Below are positions 10,480-22,962 of a stretch of 64,000 nt of DNA, piece after piece. Location of the stretch: the NCBI GenBank assembly GCA_035771165.1, contig JAWNZC010000346.1:724501-788500 (forward strand), given 5' to 3'. This DNA comes from Paragorgia papillata (lineage: Eukaryota > Cnidaria > Anthozoa > Scleralcyonacea > Coralliidae). Below the pieces are notes generated by a model. That model did no database searches and was not told the origin of the DNA. It was given only the letters and a program-made list of their open reading frames with translations. Each line of letters starts with the position of its first letter. Position 1 is the first letter of the stretch. The position numbers and the translations under genes were made by a program.

Positions 10480-10805
10480 ACCCTGAGGGAGAGCCTTTGG
10501 TCCAACTCACTGTGGAAAGAATAATTATCGGACTTCCTCTGTTCACAAAAACTAGACTTTCGCTTTGGTATTTCGGTGAGCTGAAACGGCAATCCGAGAC
10601 TCAGAGGTGTATGGTTCAAGTTTTTAATATTTTTAATTACTCACGGTCACGCGTGACTTGCTTTGATTAACCAATAGTAACGCTTTCAGAAATTTAGGCC
10701 AATCAAAAACCGAGTTGAGATATTGAACTCGCCAAAGTGAGATTTGAAGCTCGCGAGACCAGAGGCTCTCCCAAACACAAACTCAGAGCCTCTGGTATCC
10801 AGGGT
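10480..10805. mobile_element. Inverted-repeat element with 11-bp flanking direct repeat
   Basis: ATGGACCCCTT occurs at 10469-10479 and again at 10806-10816. The enclosed DNA starts ACCCTGAGGGAGAGCC and ends with related inverted words (CAGAGGCTCTCCC, then GAGCCTCTGGTATCCAGGGT). The right end seems to carry a duplicated terminus. A 9-11 bp target duplication would fit Mutator-like elements; assignment is weak. Confidence 0.6.
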
Positions 10806-11029
10806 ATGGACCCCTTGGATACATATAGCAATCATATCAACATACTGTACTAACATAACAACATTTTTTCCCTCTGTTCAATTATAGAGTATCGGGAAAT
10901 TTTTAATAAAACGAAAATACCGACGCAACCAATCAATGAAAGCCTGAATTAAGGTATCTATATATTAAGCTAGGGCAATCAGGTGTAGTACTGCCACAGG
11001 TCTCAACAAAGGTTGTTTTTTAGTGTGAC

Positions 11030-12310
11030 CTTATTTCAAAAGTTTGAAAAATGGCCAAAATTGGTCAAACAGTAAATTAGACTAACTCCATTCATATCTG
11101 AACCTTATTTCAAAAGTTCGGAAAATTTGCTATTTTTCGAACTTTTGGAATAAGGTCAAATGAAGCTTTCTTAGAGCTTTTGCAGCAATGAGAAATCTGT
11201 ATTTGTACTTATTAAATCATTAAAAAAGAAATGAATGTCGTTTTAATCCATATATGAAAATCGCATACAGATTCGTCCTGATTTACATAAACTTTTTCCT
11301 CAATTTACTTAGCTAAAATCACTCCAACTTGAAAAATAGTTTGAAAACATGGCTATTTAGATGCGTCCATTTGATAAGTACGAAGCATTCGCAGCCGATC
11401 TGTATACACCAAAATGATGCGCGCGCAACTTTTGACCGATTTTGGCCATTTTTCGAACTTTTGAAATAGGGTAAAAAAAGGTCAAATAAAGCCTTTTTAG
11501 AGCTTCTGTGGGAAGGAGAAGGCTGTATTTGGGCTAAATATTCATATTTGAACTTTTTAAAAAGTCGGGGGGGGGGGAAATGTAAAGGGATTAGGCTTTA
11601 CTTTTTGACAGATTTTGGCCATTTTTCGAATTTTTGAAATGCGGTAAAAAAAGTCAAATAAAACCTTTTTGGACCTTCTGTGGGGAGGAGAAAGCCTGTA
11701 TTTGGGCCACATATTCATATTTGAACTTTTTTAAAACGTCGGGGAAAAAATGTAAAGGGTTAGCCTTTACTTTTTGACCGATTTTGGCCATTTTTCGAAC
11801 TTTTTAAATAGGGTCGGAAAACGTCAAATAAAGTCTTTTTATACCTTCTGTGGGAAGGAGAAGGCTGTATTTGGGCTAAATATTCATATTTAAACTTTTT
11901 TAAAAAGCAGAAAGAAAATGTAAATGGGTTAGCCTTTACTTTTTGACAGATTTTGGCCATTTTTCGAACTTTTGAAATAGGGTAAAAAAAATGTCAAATA
12001 AAGCCTTTTTAAACCTTCTGTGGGGAAGGAGAAGGCTGTATTTGGGCTAAATATTCATATTTGAACTTTTTTTAAAAGTCGAAAAAAAATGTAAAGGGAT
12101 TAGGCTTTACTTTTTGACCGATTTTTGGCCATTTTTCGAACTTTTGAAATAGGGTCGAAAAACGTCAAATAAAGCCTTTTTATACCTTCTGTGGGAAGGG
12201 CAAGACTGTATTTGGGCTAAATATTCATATTTAGCAGGGGGGAAATGTAAAGGCTAACGCCTTTGCTTTTGACCGATTTTGGCCATTTTTCGAACTTTTG
12301 AAATAAAGCT
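11030..12310 (+). repeat. Alpha satellite unit array, + orientation
   Basis: About six units of roughly 170 bp. The anchor GATTTTGGCCATTTTTCGAA recurs near 11440, 11610, 11780, 11950, 12120 and 12280. Each unit also has ACCTTCTGTGGGAAGGAGAA and GGGTTAGCCTTTAC. Units differ by many substitutions, more than in the array after 14 kb. 11030-11430 holds diverged fragments, including a hairpin at 11100-11158. Confidence 0.85.
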
Positions 12311-12528
12311 AAACTATCAAGATTTAGCACAAAAATAGCCATTTTTATCATTATCTGGCTTGGAGAAGGGTTTACTTTGGAAAAAGGAGGAGGAGGAAAA
12401 AGAGAAGGGTTTAGGTTGAATGGCTTTCTATAGTAGACTTGAGGTTTGTTATTCATTTTCCTGTTCTTACTGATCCTCAGTCCTAGCTGTAATCATTGTT
12501 CTCCTGAGATCAGTGAGCCCCTTACCTA
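12311..12528. other. Non-satellite spacer
   Basis: Mixed sequence interrupting the alpha array before the hAT-like insertion. No gene or repeat recognised. Confidence 0.5.
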
Positions 12529-12536
12529 CCCACTAC

Positions 12537-13135
12537 CAGGCTCGGACTGGGCCCAATTTAGGGGCCTTGCCATTTCAGCTGTGAGGGGCCCCAGGCCTAT
12601 GGGGACAATTCGAGAAGCCTGTAGGGGGGCCCAGGGGCATGCTCCCCCCGGAAAATTTTGAAATCTAGAGTCTCTGAAATGGCATTTCCTGCGTTTTGGG
12701 GGAAGATTTTATAGAATTTCGGAGATTATAAAACATTAAAACGTCATATAAAACACACAATTTACACAAAATACAACAGATTTCAGGACTTTTCAACATT
12801 TAGAACAAAACATTTTTAACATTTCAGAACATAAGAAGCTGTTCCATTTCTGAGGACTTTGACGCAAGTTTTCGATACACTGCCTCGTTATCAACAGCCT
12901 TCAGTAAATCAACTTATATAGAACAAATCATTACTGCTTCCAAAGTGTTACTGTTGGTCTGTTGCAAACTATTTTGAGTATTTTCCTTATCACTAATTTC
13001 ACAAATGCGGAATTAAGTAATTGCTTCAATGCTTCCAATTTGATATTTTATGGGTGTGTCTGGTCAGGGGCCCATTTTGATGTCCCAGAAGGGCCCATGT
13101 GCCATGGCACAATGGCACAGGCCAGTCCGAGCCTG
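12537..13135. mobile_element. hAT-like non-autonomous element, 599 bp
   Basis: Ends are CAGGCTCGGACTGG and its exact complement, 14 bp. An 8-bp direct duplication, CCCACTAC, flanks it (12529-12536, 13136-13143). An 8-bp duplication with CAG-type ends is typical of hAT elements. Short open frames inside have no recognised domain. Confidence 0.85.
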
Positions 13136-13364
13136 CCCACTACCTATAAATTGCCTGGTACCCCAGGCGCTTATCTCACCTCTACGGTAGAAAGCAATAC
13201 AACCTCCTACCCAAGGTCTTTTCTCTGCTACCTTCATTTCTACCTGTGCAAAGAGAAAATTACAGCTACTGGTAGCTAGGTGTATTGTAATTGGTCATTA
13301 TGAAGGCAAAAATCTAGGTAAACATTTATATTTGAGTCTTACTTAAAAAATTGGTCAAAATGTT

Positions 13365-13790
13365 AAGGGGTTAGCCTTTACTTTTTGATCGATTTTGGCC
13401 ATTTTTGAACTTTTGAATTAGGGTCAAAAACGGTTAAGTAAAGTCTTTTTAGACCTTCTGTGGGAAGGAGAAGGTTGTATTTTAGGCTAAATATTCATAT
13501 TTGAACTTTTTTTAAAAGTCAAAAAAAATGTAAAGGGGTTAGCCTTTGTAAAAATGTAAAAAATGTAAAGGGGTTAGGGTAAAAAAATTTCAAATAAATC
13601 CTTTTTAGACCTTCTGTGGGAAGGAGAAGGCTGTATTTGGGTTAAATATATTTTTTTTAAATTTTTTTAAAAAATCGGGGAAAAAAAACTTTTACTTTTT
13701 GACCGATTTCGGTCATTTTTCGAACTTTTGAATGGGAAGGAGAAGGCTGTATGTGGGCTAAATATAATTTTTATTTTTTTTCTTTAAAAA
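13365..13790 (+). repeat. Diverged alpha units, + orientation
   Basis: Continuation of the 11-12.3 kb array, with degenerate and truncated units (GATTTTGGCCATTTTTGAAC, CTTCTGTGGGAAGGAGAAGG). 13144-13364 is non-satellite. Confidence 0.75.
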
Positions 13791-14034
13791 GATCGAGCGA
13801 AAAAAAATATAAAGGGTTAAGGAATGTTAGGAATTTGAAGTCAAATTCATGAATTTCTAAAACACTAGAGAAAACAAAACGCATTAACATCAAAATCAGT
13901 GTATTTCTTAAAATAAAAACATATAAGCTTTTTAATATATAAAATAAATACAATTCTAAATCCATGACTTTTCCTTGACATGTTCCATTCCTAGAAGAAA
14001 TATAGAAGAATGATGTATAAATAGAAGGGAAAAT
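13791..14034. other. AT-rich junction at orientation switch
   Basis: About 240 bp of AT-rich sequence without clear satellite units. Units to its left read in the + orientation; those to its right read as the reverse complement. Confidence 0.6.
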
Positions 14035-17000
14035 ATGTTAATTACCATTTTTCGACACTATTTCAAAAGTTCGAAAAATGGCGAAAATCTTTTCTCCAAT
14101 TTTTTTCAAAAAATCAAAAAATACAGCCTTCTCCTTTTCACAGAAGGTTTAAAAAGACTTTATTTAACCGTTTTTGACCCTAACTCAAAAGTTGCAAAAT
14201 GGCCAAAATCGGTCAAAAAGTAAAGCCTAACCCCTTTACTTTTTGACCGATTTTGACCCATAAAAATTGAATGGATTGTTCTACTTTTTTCAGTGGTTAT
14301 TCCATAGCTGGTGTGCTATACAATCAACTAAAATATTTAGCCTTGCTTCCAAAGTTGAAAAATGGCCAAAATCGCTCAAAAAGTAAAGCCTAACCCCTTT
14401 ACTTTTTGACTGATTTTGACCCATAAAAAGTAAAAAAGTAAAGTGGTTTATCTCATTAAAAATTGAATGGATTGTTCTACTTTTTTCAGTGGTTATTCCA
14501 TAGTTGGTGTGCTATACAATGAACTAAAATATTTAGCCTTGCTTCCAAAGTTGAAAAATGGCCAAAATCGGTGAAAAAGTAAAGGCTAACCCCTTTACTT
14601 TTTTTTTCCGGATTTTTTTCAAAAAATCCAAAAAAATATTTTTAGCAAAAATACAGCCTTCTCCTTTTCACAGAAGGTTTAAAAAGACTTTATTTAACCG
14701 TTTTTGACCCTAACTCAAAAGTTGCAAAATGGCCAAAATCGGTCAAAAAGTAAAGCCTAACCCCTTTACTTTTTGACCGATTTTGACCCATAAAAAGTAA
14801 AAAAGTAAAGTGGTTTATCTCATTAAAAATGCAATGGATTGTTCTACTTTTTTCAGTGGTTATTCCATAGTTGGTGTGCTAGACAATGAACTAAAATATT
14901 TAGCCTTGCTTCCAAAGCTGAAAAATAGCCAAAATCGGTCAAAAAGTAAAGCCTAACCCCTTTACTTTTTGACCGATTTTGACCCATAAAAAGTAAAAAA
15001 GTAAAGTTGTTTATCTCATTAAAAATTCAATGGATTGTTCTACTTTTTTCAGTGGTTATTCCATAGTTGGTGTGCTATACAATGAACTAAAATATTTAGC
15101 CTTGCTTCCAAAGTTGAAAAATAGCCAAAATCGGTCAAAAAGTAAAGCCTAACCCCTTTACTTTTTGACCGATTTTGACCCATAAAAATTGAATGGATTG
15201 TTCTACTTTTTTCAGTGGTTATTCCATAGTTGGTGTGCTATACAATGAACTAAAATATTTAGCCTTGCTTCCAAAGTTGAAAAATGGCCAAAATCGGTGA
15301 AAAAGTAAAGGCTAACCCCTTTACTTTTTTTTTCCGTTTTTTTTTAAAAAAATCCAAAAAAATATTTTTAGCAAAAATACAGCCTTCTCCTTTTCACAGA
15401 AGGTTTAAAAAGACTTTATTTAACCGTTTTTGACCCTAACTCAAAAGTTGCAAAATGGCCAAAATCGGTCAAAAAGTAAAGCCTAACCCCTTTACTTTTT
15501 GACCGATTTTGACCCATAAAAAGTAAAAAAGTAAAGTGGTTTATCTCATTAAAAATTCAATGGATTGTTCTACTTTTTTCAGTGGTTATTCCATAGTTGG
15601 TGTGCTATACAATGAACTAAAATATTTAGCCTTGCTTCCAAAGCTGAAAAATAGCCAAAATCGGTCAAAAAGTAAAGCCTAACCCCTTTACTTTTTGACC
15701 GATTTTGACCCATAAAAAGTAAAAAAGTAAAGTTGTTTATCTCATTAAAAATTCAATGGATTGTTCTACTTTTTTCAGTGGTTATTCCATAGTTGGTGTG
15801 CTATACAATGAACTAAAATATTTAGCCTTGCTTCCAAAGTTGAAAAATAGCCAAAATCGGTCAAAAAGTAAAGCCTAACCCCTTTACTTTTTGACCGATT
15901 TTGACCCATAAAAATTGAATGGATTGTTCTACTTTTTTCAGTGGTTATTCCATAGTTGGTGTGCTATACAATGAACTAAAATATTTAGCCTTGCTTCCAA
16001 AGTTGAAAAATGGCCAAAATCGGTGAAAAAGTAAAGGCTAACCCCTTTACTTTTTTTTTCCGTTTTTTTTTCCAAAAATCCAAAAAAATATTTTTAGCAA
16101 AAATACAGCCTTCTCCTTTTCACAGAAGGTTTAAAAAGACTTTATTTAACCGTTTTTGACCCTAACTCAAAAGTTGCAAAATGGCCAAAATCGGTCAAAA
16201 AGTAAAGCCTAACCCCTTTACTTTTTGACCGATTTTGACCCATAAAAAGTAAAAAAGTAAAGTGGTTTATCTCATTAAAAAATTCAATGGATTGTTCTAC
16301 TTTTTTCAGTGGTTATTCCATAGTTGGTGTGCTATACAATGAACTAAAATATTTAGCCTTGCTTCCAAAGTTGAAAAATGGCCAAAATCGCTCAAAAAGT
16401 AAAGCCTAACTAACCCCTTTACTTTTTGACCGATTTTGACCCATAAAAAGTAAAAAAGTAAAGTGGTTTATCTCATTAAAAATTCAATGGATTGTTCTAC
16501 TTTTTTCAGTGGTTATTCCATAGTTGGTGTGCTATACAATGAACTAAAATATTTAGCCTTGCTTCCAAAGTTGAAAAATAGCCAAAATCGGTCAAAAAGT
16601 AAAGCCTAACCCCTTTACTTTTTGACCGATTTTGACCCATAAAAATTGAATGGATTGTTCTACTTTTTTCAGTGGTTATTCCATAGTTGGTGTGCTATAC
16701 AATGAACTAAAATATTTAGCCTTGCTTCCAAAGTTGAAAAATGGCCAAAATCGGTGAAAAAGTAAAGGCTAACCCCTTTACTTTTTTTTTCCGTTTTTTT
16801 TTAAAAAAATCCAAAAAAATATTTTTAGCAAAAATACAGCCTTCTCCTTTTCACAGAAGGTTTAAAAAGACTTTATTTAACCGTTTTTGACCCTAACTCA
16901 AAAGTTGCAAAATGGCCAAAATCGGTCAAAAAGTAAAGCCTAACCCCTTTACTTTTTGACCGATTTTGACCCATAAAAAGTAAAAAAGTAAAGTGGTTTA

Positions 17001-20000
17001 TCTCATTAAAAATTCAATGGATTGTTCTACTTTTTTCAGTGGTTATTCCATAGTTGGTGTGCTATACAATGAACTAAAATATTTAGCCTTGCTTCCAAAG
17101 CTGAAAAATAGCCAAAATCGGTCAAAAAGTAAAGCCTAACCCCTTTACTTTTTGACCGATTTTGACCCATAAAAAGTAAAAAAGTAAAGTTGTTTATCTC
17201 ATTAAAAATTCAATGGATTGTTCTACTTTTTTCAGTGGTTATTCCATAGTTGGTGTGCTATACAATGAACTAAAATATTTAGCCTTGCTTCCAAAGTTGA
17301 AAAATAGCCAAAATCGGTCAAAAAGTAAAGCCTAACCCCTTTACTTTTTGACCGATTTTGACCCATAAAAATTGAATGGATTGTTCTACTTTTTTCAGTG
17401 GTTATTCCATAGTTGGTGTGCTATACAATGAACTAAAATATTTAGCCTTGCTTCCAAAGTTGAAAAATGGCCAAAATCGGTGAAAAAGTAAAGGCTAACC
17501 CCTTTACTTTTTTTTTCCGTTTTTTTTCTCCAAAAATCCAAAAAAATATTTTTAGCAAAAATACAGCCTTCTCCTTTTCACAGAAGGTTTAAAAAGACTT
17601 TATTTAACCGTTTTTGACCCTAACTCAAAAGTTGCAAAATGGCCAAAATCGGTCAAAAAGTAAAGCCTAACCCCTTTACTTTTTGACCGATTTTGACCCA
17701 TAAAAAGTAAAAAAGTAAAGTGGTTTATCTCATTAAAAATTCAATGGATTGTTCTACTTTTTTCAGTGGTTATTCCATAGTTGGTGTGCTATACAATGAA
17801 CTAAAATATTTAGCCTTGCTTCCAAAGTTGAAAAATGGCCAAAATCGCTCAAAAAGTAAAGCCTAACTAACCCCTTTACTTTTTGACCGATTTTGACCCA
17901 TAAAAAGTAAAAAAGTAAAGTGGTTTATCTCATTAAAAATTCAATGGATTGTTCTACTTTTTTCAGTGGTTATTCCATAGTTGGTGTGCTATACAATGAA
18001 CTAAAATATTTAGCCTTGCTTCCAAAGTTGAAAAATAGCCAAAATCGGTCAAAAAGTAAAGCCTAACCCCTTTACTTTTTGACCGATTTTGACCCATAAA
18101 AATTGAATGGATTGTTCTACTTTTTTCAGTGGTTATTCCATAGTTGGTGTGCTATACAATGAACTAAAATATTTAGCCTTGCTTCCAAAGTTGAAAAATG
18201 GCCAAAATCGGTGAAAAAGTAAAGGCTAACCCCTTTACTTTTTTTTTTCCGTTTTTTTTTTAAAAAAATCCAAAAAAATATTTTTAGCAAAAATACAGCC
18301 TTCTCCTTTTCACAGAAGGTTTAAAAAGACTTTATTTAACCGTTTTTGACCCTAACTCAAAAGTTGCAAAATGGCCAAAATCGGTCAAAAAGTAAAGCCT
18401 AACCCCTTTACTTTTTGACCGATTTTGACCCATAAAAAGTAAAAAAGTAAAGTGGTTTATCTCATTAAAAATTCAATGGATTGTTCTACTTTTTTCAGTG
18501 GTTATTCCATAGTTGGTGTGCTATACAATGAACTAAAATATTTAGCCTTGCTTCCAAAGCTGAAAAATAGCCAAAATCGGTCAAAAAGTAAAGCCTAACC
18601 CCTTTACTTTTTGACCGATTTTGACCCATAAAAAGTAAAAAAGTAAAGTTGTTTATCTCATTAAAAATTCAATGGATTGTTCTACTTTTTTCAGTGGTTA
18701 TTCCATAGTTGGTGTGCTATACAATGAACTAAAATATTTAGCCTTGCTTCCAAAGTTGAAAAATAGCCAAAATCGGTCAAAAAGTAAAGCCTAAAGGTAC
18801 GTTTACACACAGCGATCTGTCGGGCCGATTTTGACGAATCATTACGTGATTCGCGGACTAATGCGGTAATTCGTCATCCCAACAAATCGTAGTGTGTAAA
18901 CGGCAACTCCAATTTTATTTCACGATTTTTAATAAATATTTTAACATTACTATATAATGGCGTGAAATGGCGAAAAATGGCGTAAGTTCAGTAGTCATAG
19001 TTACCGAAAAAAATCGCTACGATTCTGGAGAAATCTGTGTCTTTGCTACAGTTTTTTCTCCCGATTTTTAGTGTCGGGACTTGCTCACGCCAGCACTCAC
19101 GACATGAATCGGACGTCCATTTACACACTACGATTTGTCGGGACGACAAATCGTAGTGAAAATCGGCCCGACAAATCGCAGTGTGTAAACGTACCTTAAC
19201 CCCTTTACTTTTTGACCGATTTTGACCCATAAAAATTGAATGGATTGTTCTACTTTTTTCAGTGGTTATTCCATAGTTGGTGTGCTATACAATGAACTAA
19301 AATATTTAGCCTTGCTTCCAAAGTTGAAAAATGGCCAAAATCGGTGAAAAAGTAAAGGCTAACCCCTTTACTTTTTTTTTCCGTTTTTTTTTAAAAAAAT
19401 CCAAAAAAATATTTTTAGCAAAAATACAGCCTTCTCCTTTTCACAGAAGGTTTAAAAAGACTTTATTTAACCGTTTTTGACCCTAACTCAAAAGTTGCAA
19501 AATGGCCAAAATCGGTCAAAAAGTAAAGCCTAACCCCTTTACTTTTTGACCGATTTTGACCCATAAAAAGTAAAAAAGTAAAGTGGTTTATCTCATTAAA
19601 AATTCAATGGATTGTTCTACTTTTTTCAGTGGTTATTCCATAGTTGGTGTGCTATACAATGAACTAAAATATTTAGCCTTGCTTCCAAAGCTGAAAAATA
19701 GCCAAAATCGGTCAAAAAGTAAAGCCTAACCCCTTTACTTTTTGACCGATTTTGACCCATAAAAAGTAAAAAAGTAAAGTTGTTTATCTCATTAAAAATT
19801 CAATGGATTGTTCTACTTTTTTCAGTGGTTATTCCATAGTTGGTGTGCTATACAATGAACTAAAATATTTAGCCTTGCTTCCAAAGTTGAAAAATAGCCA
19901 AAATCGGTCAAAAAGTAAAGCCTAACCCCTTTACTTTTTGACCGATTTTGACCCATAAAAATTGAATGGATTGTTCTACTTTTTTCAGTGGTTATTCCAT

Positions 20001-22962
20001 AGTTGGTGTGCTATACAATGAACTAAAATATTTAGCCTTGCTTCCAAAGTTGAAAAATGGCCAAAATCGGTGAAAAAGTAAAGGCTAACCCCTTTACTTT
20101 TTTTTTCCGTTTTTTTTTCAAAAAATCCAAAAAAATATTTTTAGCAAAAATACAGCCTTCTCCTTTTCACAGAAGGTTTAAAAAGACTTTATTTAACCGT
20201 TTTTGACCCTAACTCAAAAGTTGCAAAATGGCCAAAATCGGTCAAAAAGTAAAGCCTAACCCCTTTACTTTTTGACCGATTTTGACCCATAAAAAGTAAA
20301 AAAGTAAAGTGGTTTATCTCATTAAAAATTCAATGGATTGTTCTACTTTTTTCAGTGGTTATTCCATAGTTGGTGTGCTATACAATGAACTAAAATATTT
20401 AGCCTTGCTTCCAAAGTTGAAAAATGGCCAAAATCGCTCAAAAAGTAAAGCCTAACCCCTTTACTTTTTTACTGATTTTGACCCATAAAAAGTAAAAAAG
20501 TAAAGTGGTTTATCTCATTAAAAATTCAATGGATTGTTCTACTTTTTTCAGTGGTTATTCCATAGTTGGTGTGCTATACAATGAACTAAAATATTTAGCC
20601 TTGCTTCCAAAGTTGAAAAATGGCCAAAATCGGTGAAAAAGTAAAGCCTAACCCCTTTACTTTTTGACCGATTTTGACCCATAAAAATTGAATGGATTGT
20701 TCTACTTTTTTCAGTGGTTATTCCATAGTTGGTGTGCTATACAATGAACTAAAATATTTAGCCTTGCTTCCAAAGTTGAAAAATGGCCAAAATCGCTCAA
20801 AAAGTAAAGCCTAACCCCTTTACTTTTTGACTGATTTTGACCCATAAAAAGTAAAAAAGTAAAGTGGTTTATCTCATTAAAAATTCAATGGATTGTTCTA
20901 CTTTTTTAAGTGGTTATTCCATAGTTGGTGTGCTATATAATGAACTAAAATATTTAGCCTTGCTTCCAAAGTTGAAAAATGGCCAAAATCGGTCAAAAAG
21001 TAAAGCCTAACTAACCCCTTTACTTTTTGACCGATTTTGACCCATAAAAAGTAAAAAAGTAAAGTGGTTTATCTCATTAAAAATTCAATGGATTGTTCTA
21101 CTTTTTTCAGTGGTTATTCCATAGTTGGTGTGCTATACAATGAACTAAAATATTTAGCCTTGCTTCCAAAGTTGAAAAATGGCCAAAATCGCTCAAAAAG
21201 TAAAGCCTAACCCCTTTACTTTTTTACTGATTTTGACCCATAAAAAGTAAAAAAGTAAAGTGGTTTATCTCATTAAAAATTCAATGGATTGTTCTACTTT
21301 TTTCAGTGGTTATTCCATAGTTGGTGTGCTATACAATGAACTAAAATATTTAGCCTTGCTTCCAAAGTTGAAAAATGGCCAAAATCGGTGAAAAAGTAAA
21401 GCCTAACCCCTTTACTTTTTGACCGATTTTGACCCATAAAAATTGAATGGATTGTTCTACTTTTTTCAGTGGTTATTCCATAGTTGGTGTGCTATACAAT
21501 GAACTAAAATATTTAGCCTTGCTTCCAAAGTTGAAAAATGGCCAAAATCGCTCAAAAAGTAAAGCCTAACCCCTTTACTTTTTGACTGATTTTGACCCAT
21601 AAAAAGTAAAAAAGTAAAGTGGTTTATCTCATTAAAAATTCAATGGATTGTTCTACTTTTTTAAGTGGTTATTCCATAGTTGGTGTGCTATATAATGAAC
21701 TAAAATATTTAGCCTTGCTTCCAAAGTTGAAAAATGGCCAAAATCGGTCAAAAAGTAAAGCCTAACCCCTTTACTTTTTTTTTCCGTTTTTTTTTCGAAA
21801 AATCCAAAAAAATATTTTTAGCAAAAATACAGCCTTCTCCTTTTCACAGAAGGTTTAAAAAGACTTTATTTAACCGTTTTTGACCCTAACTCAAAAGTTG
21901 CAAAATGGCCAAAATCGGTCAAAAAGTAAAGCCTAACCCCTTTACTTTTTGACCGATTTTGACCCATAAAAAGTAAAAAAGTAAAGTGGTTTATCTCATT
22001 AAAAATTCAATGGATTGTTCTACTTTTTTAAGTGGTTATTCCATAGTTGGTGTGCTATACAATGAACTAAAATATTTAGCCTTGCTTCCAAAGTTGAAAA
22101 ATAGCCAAAATCGGTCAAAAAGTAAAGCCTAACCCCTTTACTTTTTGACCGATTTTGACCCATAAAAATTGAATGGATTGTCCTACTTTTTTCAGTGGTT
22201 ATTCCATAGTTGGTGTGCTATACAATGAACTAAAATATTTAGCCTTGCTTCCAAAGTTGAAAAATGGCCAAAATCCGTCAAAAAGTAAAGGCTAACCCCT
22301 TTACTTTTTGACCGATTTTGACCCATAAAAATTGAATGGATTGTTCTACTTTTTTCAGTGGTTATTCCATAGTTGGTGTGCTATACAATGAACTAAAATA
22401 TTTAGCCTTGCTTCCAAAGTTGAAAAATGGCCAAAATCGCTCAAAAAGTAAAGCCTAACCCCTTTACTTTTTGACTGATTTTGACCCATAAAAAGTAAAA
22501 AAGTAAAGTGGTTTATCTCATTAAAAATTCAATGGATTGTTCTACTTTTTTCAGTGGTTATTCCATAGTTGGTGTGCTATACAATGAACTAAAATATTTA
22601 GCCTTGCTTCCAAAGTTGAAAAATGGCCAAAATCGGTGAAAAAGTAAAGGCCTTTACTTTTTTTTTCCGTTTTTTTTTCGAAAAATCCAAAAAAATATTT
22701 TTAGCAAAAATACAGCCTTCTCCTTTTCACAGAAGGTTTAAAAAGACTTTATTTAACCGTTTTTGACCCTAACTCAAAAGTTGCAAAATGGCCAAAATCG
22801 GTCAAAAAGTAAAGCCTAACCCCTTTACTTTTTGACCGATTTTGACCCATAAAAAGTAAAAAAGTAAAGTGGTTTATCTCATTAAAAATTCAATGGATTG
22901 TTCTACTTTTTTCAGTGGTTATTCCATAGTTGGTGTGCTATAAAATGAACTAAAATATTTAG
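14035..22962 (-). repeat. Alpha/beta satellite with 726-bp higher-order repeat
   Basis: Alpha (about 173 bp, reverse of the 11-14 kb units, with CAGCCTTCTCCTTTTCACAG) alternates with beta (TTCCATAGTTGGTGTGCTAT, GCCTTGCTTCCAAAGTTG). Beta has a long form (196 bp) and a short form (about 161 bp). One alpha, two long and one short beta make a 726-732 bp cycle. The CCG after the T-run falls at 14608, 15334, 16060, 16791, 17517, 18249, then 19381 (after a 405-bp insertion) and 20107. A CTAACTAACCCC variant recurring 1457 bp apart indicates a dimeric super-repeat. From 20.1 kb the order becomes irregular. Every unit junction carries a 22-bp-arm hairpin. Confidence 0.92.
18795..19196. mobile_element. 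Harbinger-like MITE in the satellite, 402 bp
   Basis: Starts AGGTACGTTTACACAC and ends with the complement. TAA (18792-18794 and 19197-19199) flanks it and the interrupted satellite word is GCCTAACCCC, so the insertion site is fully readable. Interior words such as CGATTTGTCGGGACGACAAA are themselves palindromic. The open frame on the - strand (18988-19230) crosses the element border and is not a gene. Confidence 0.88.
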
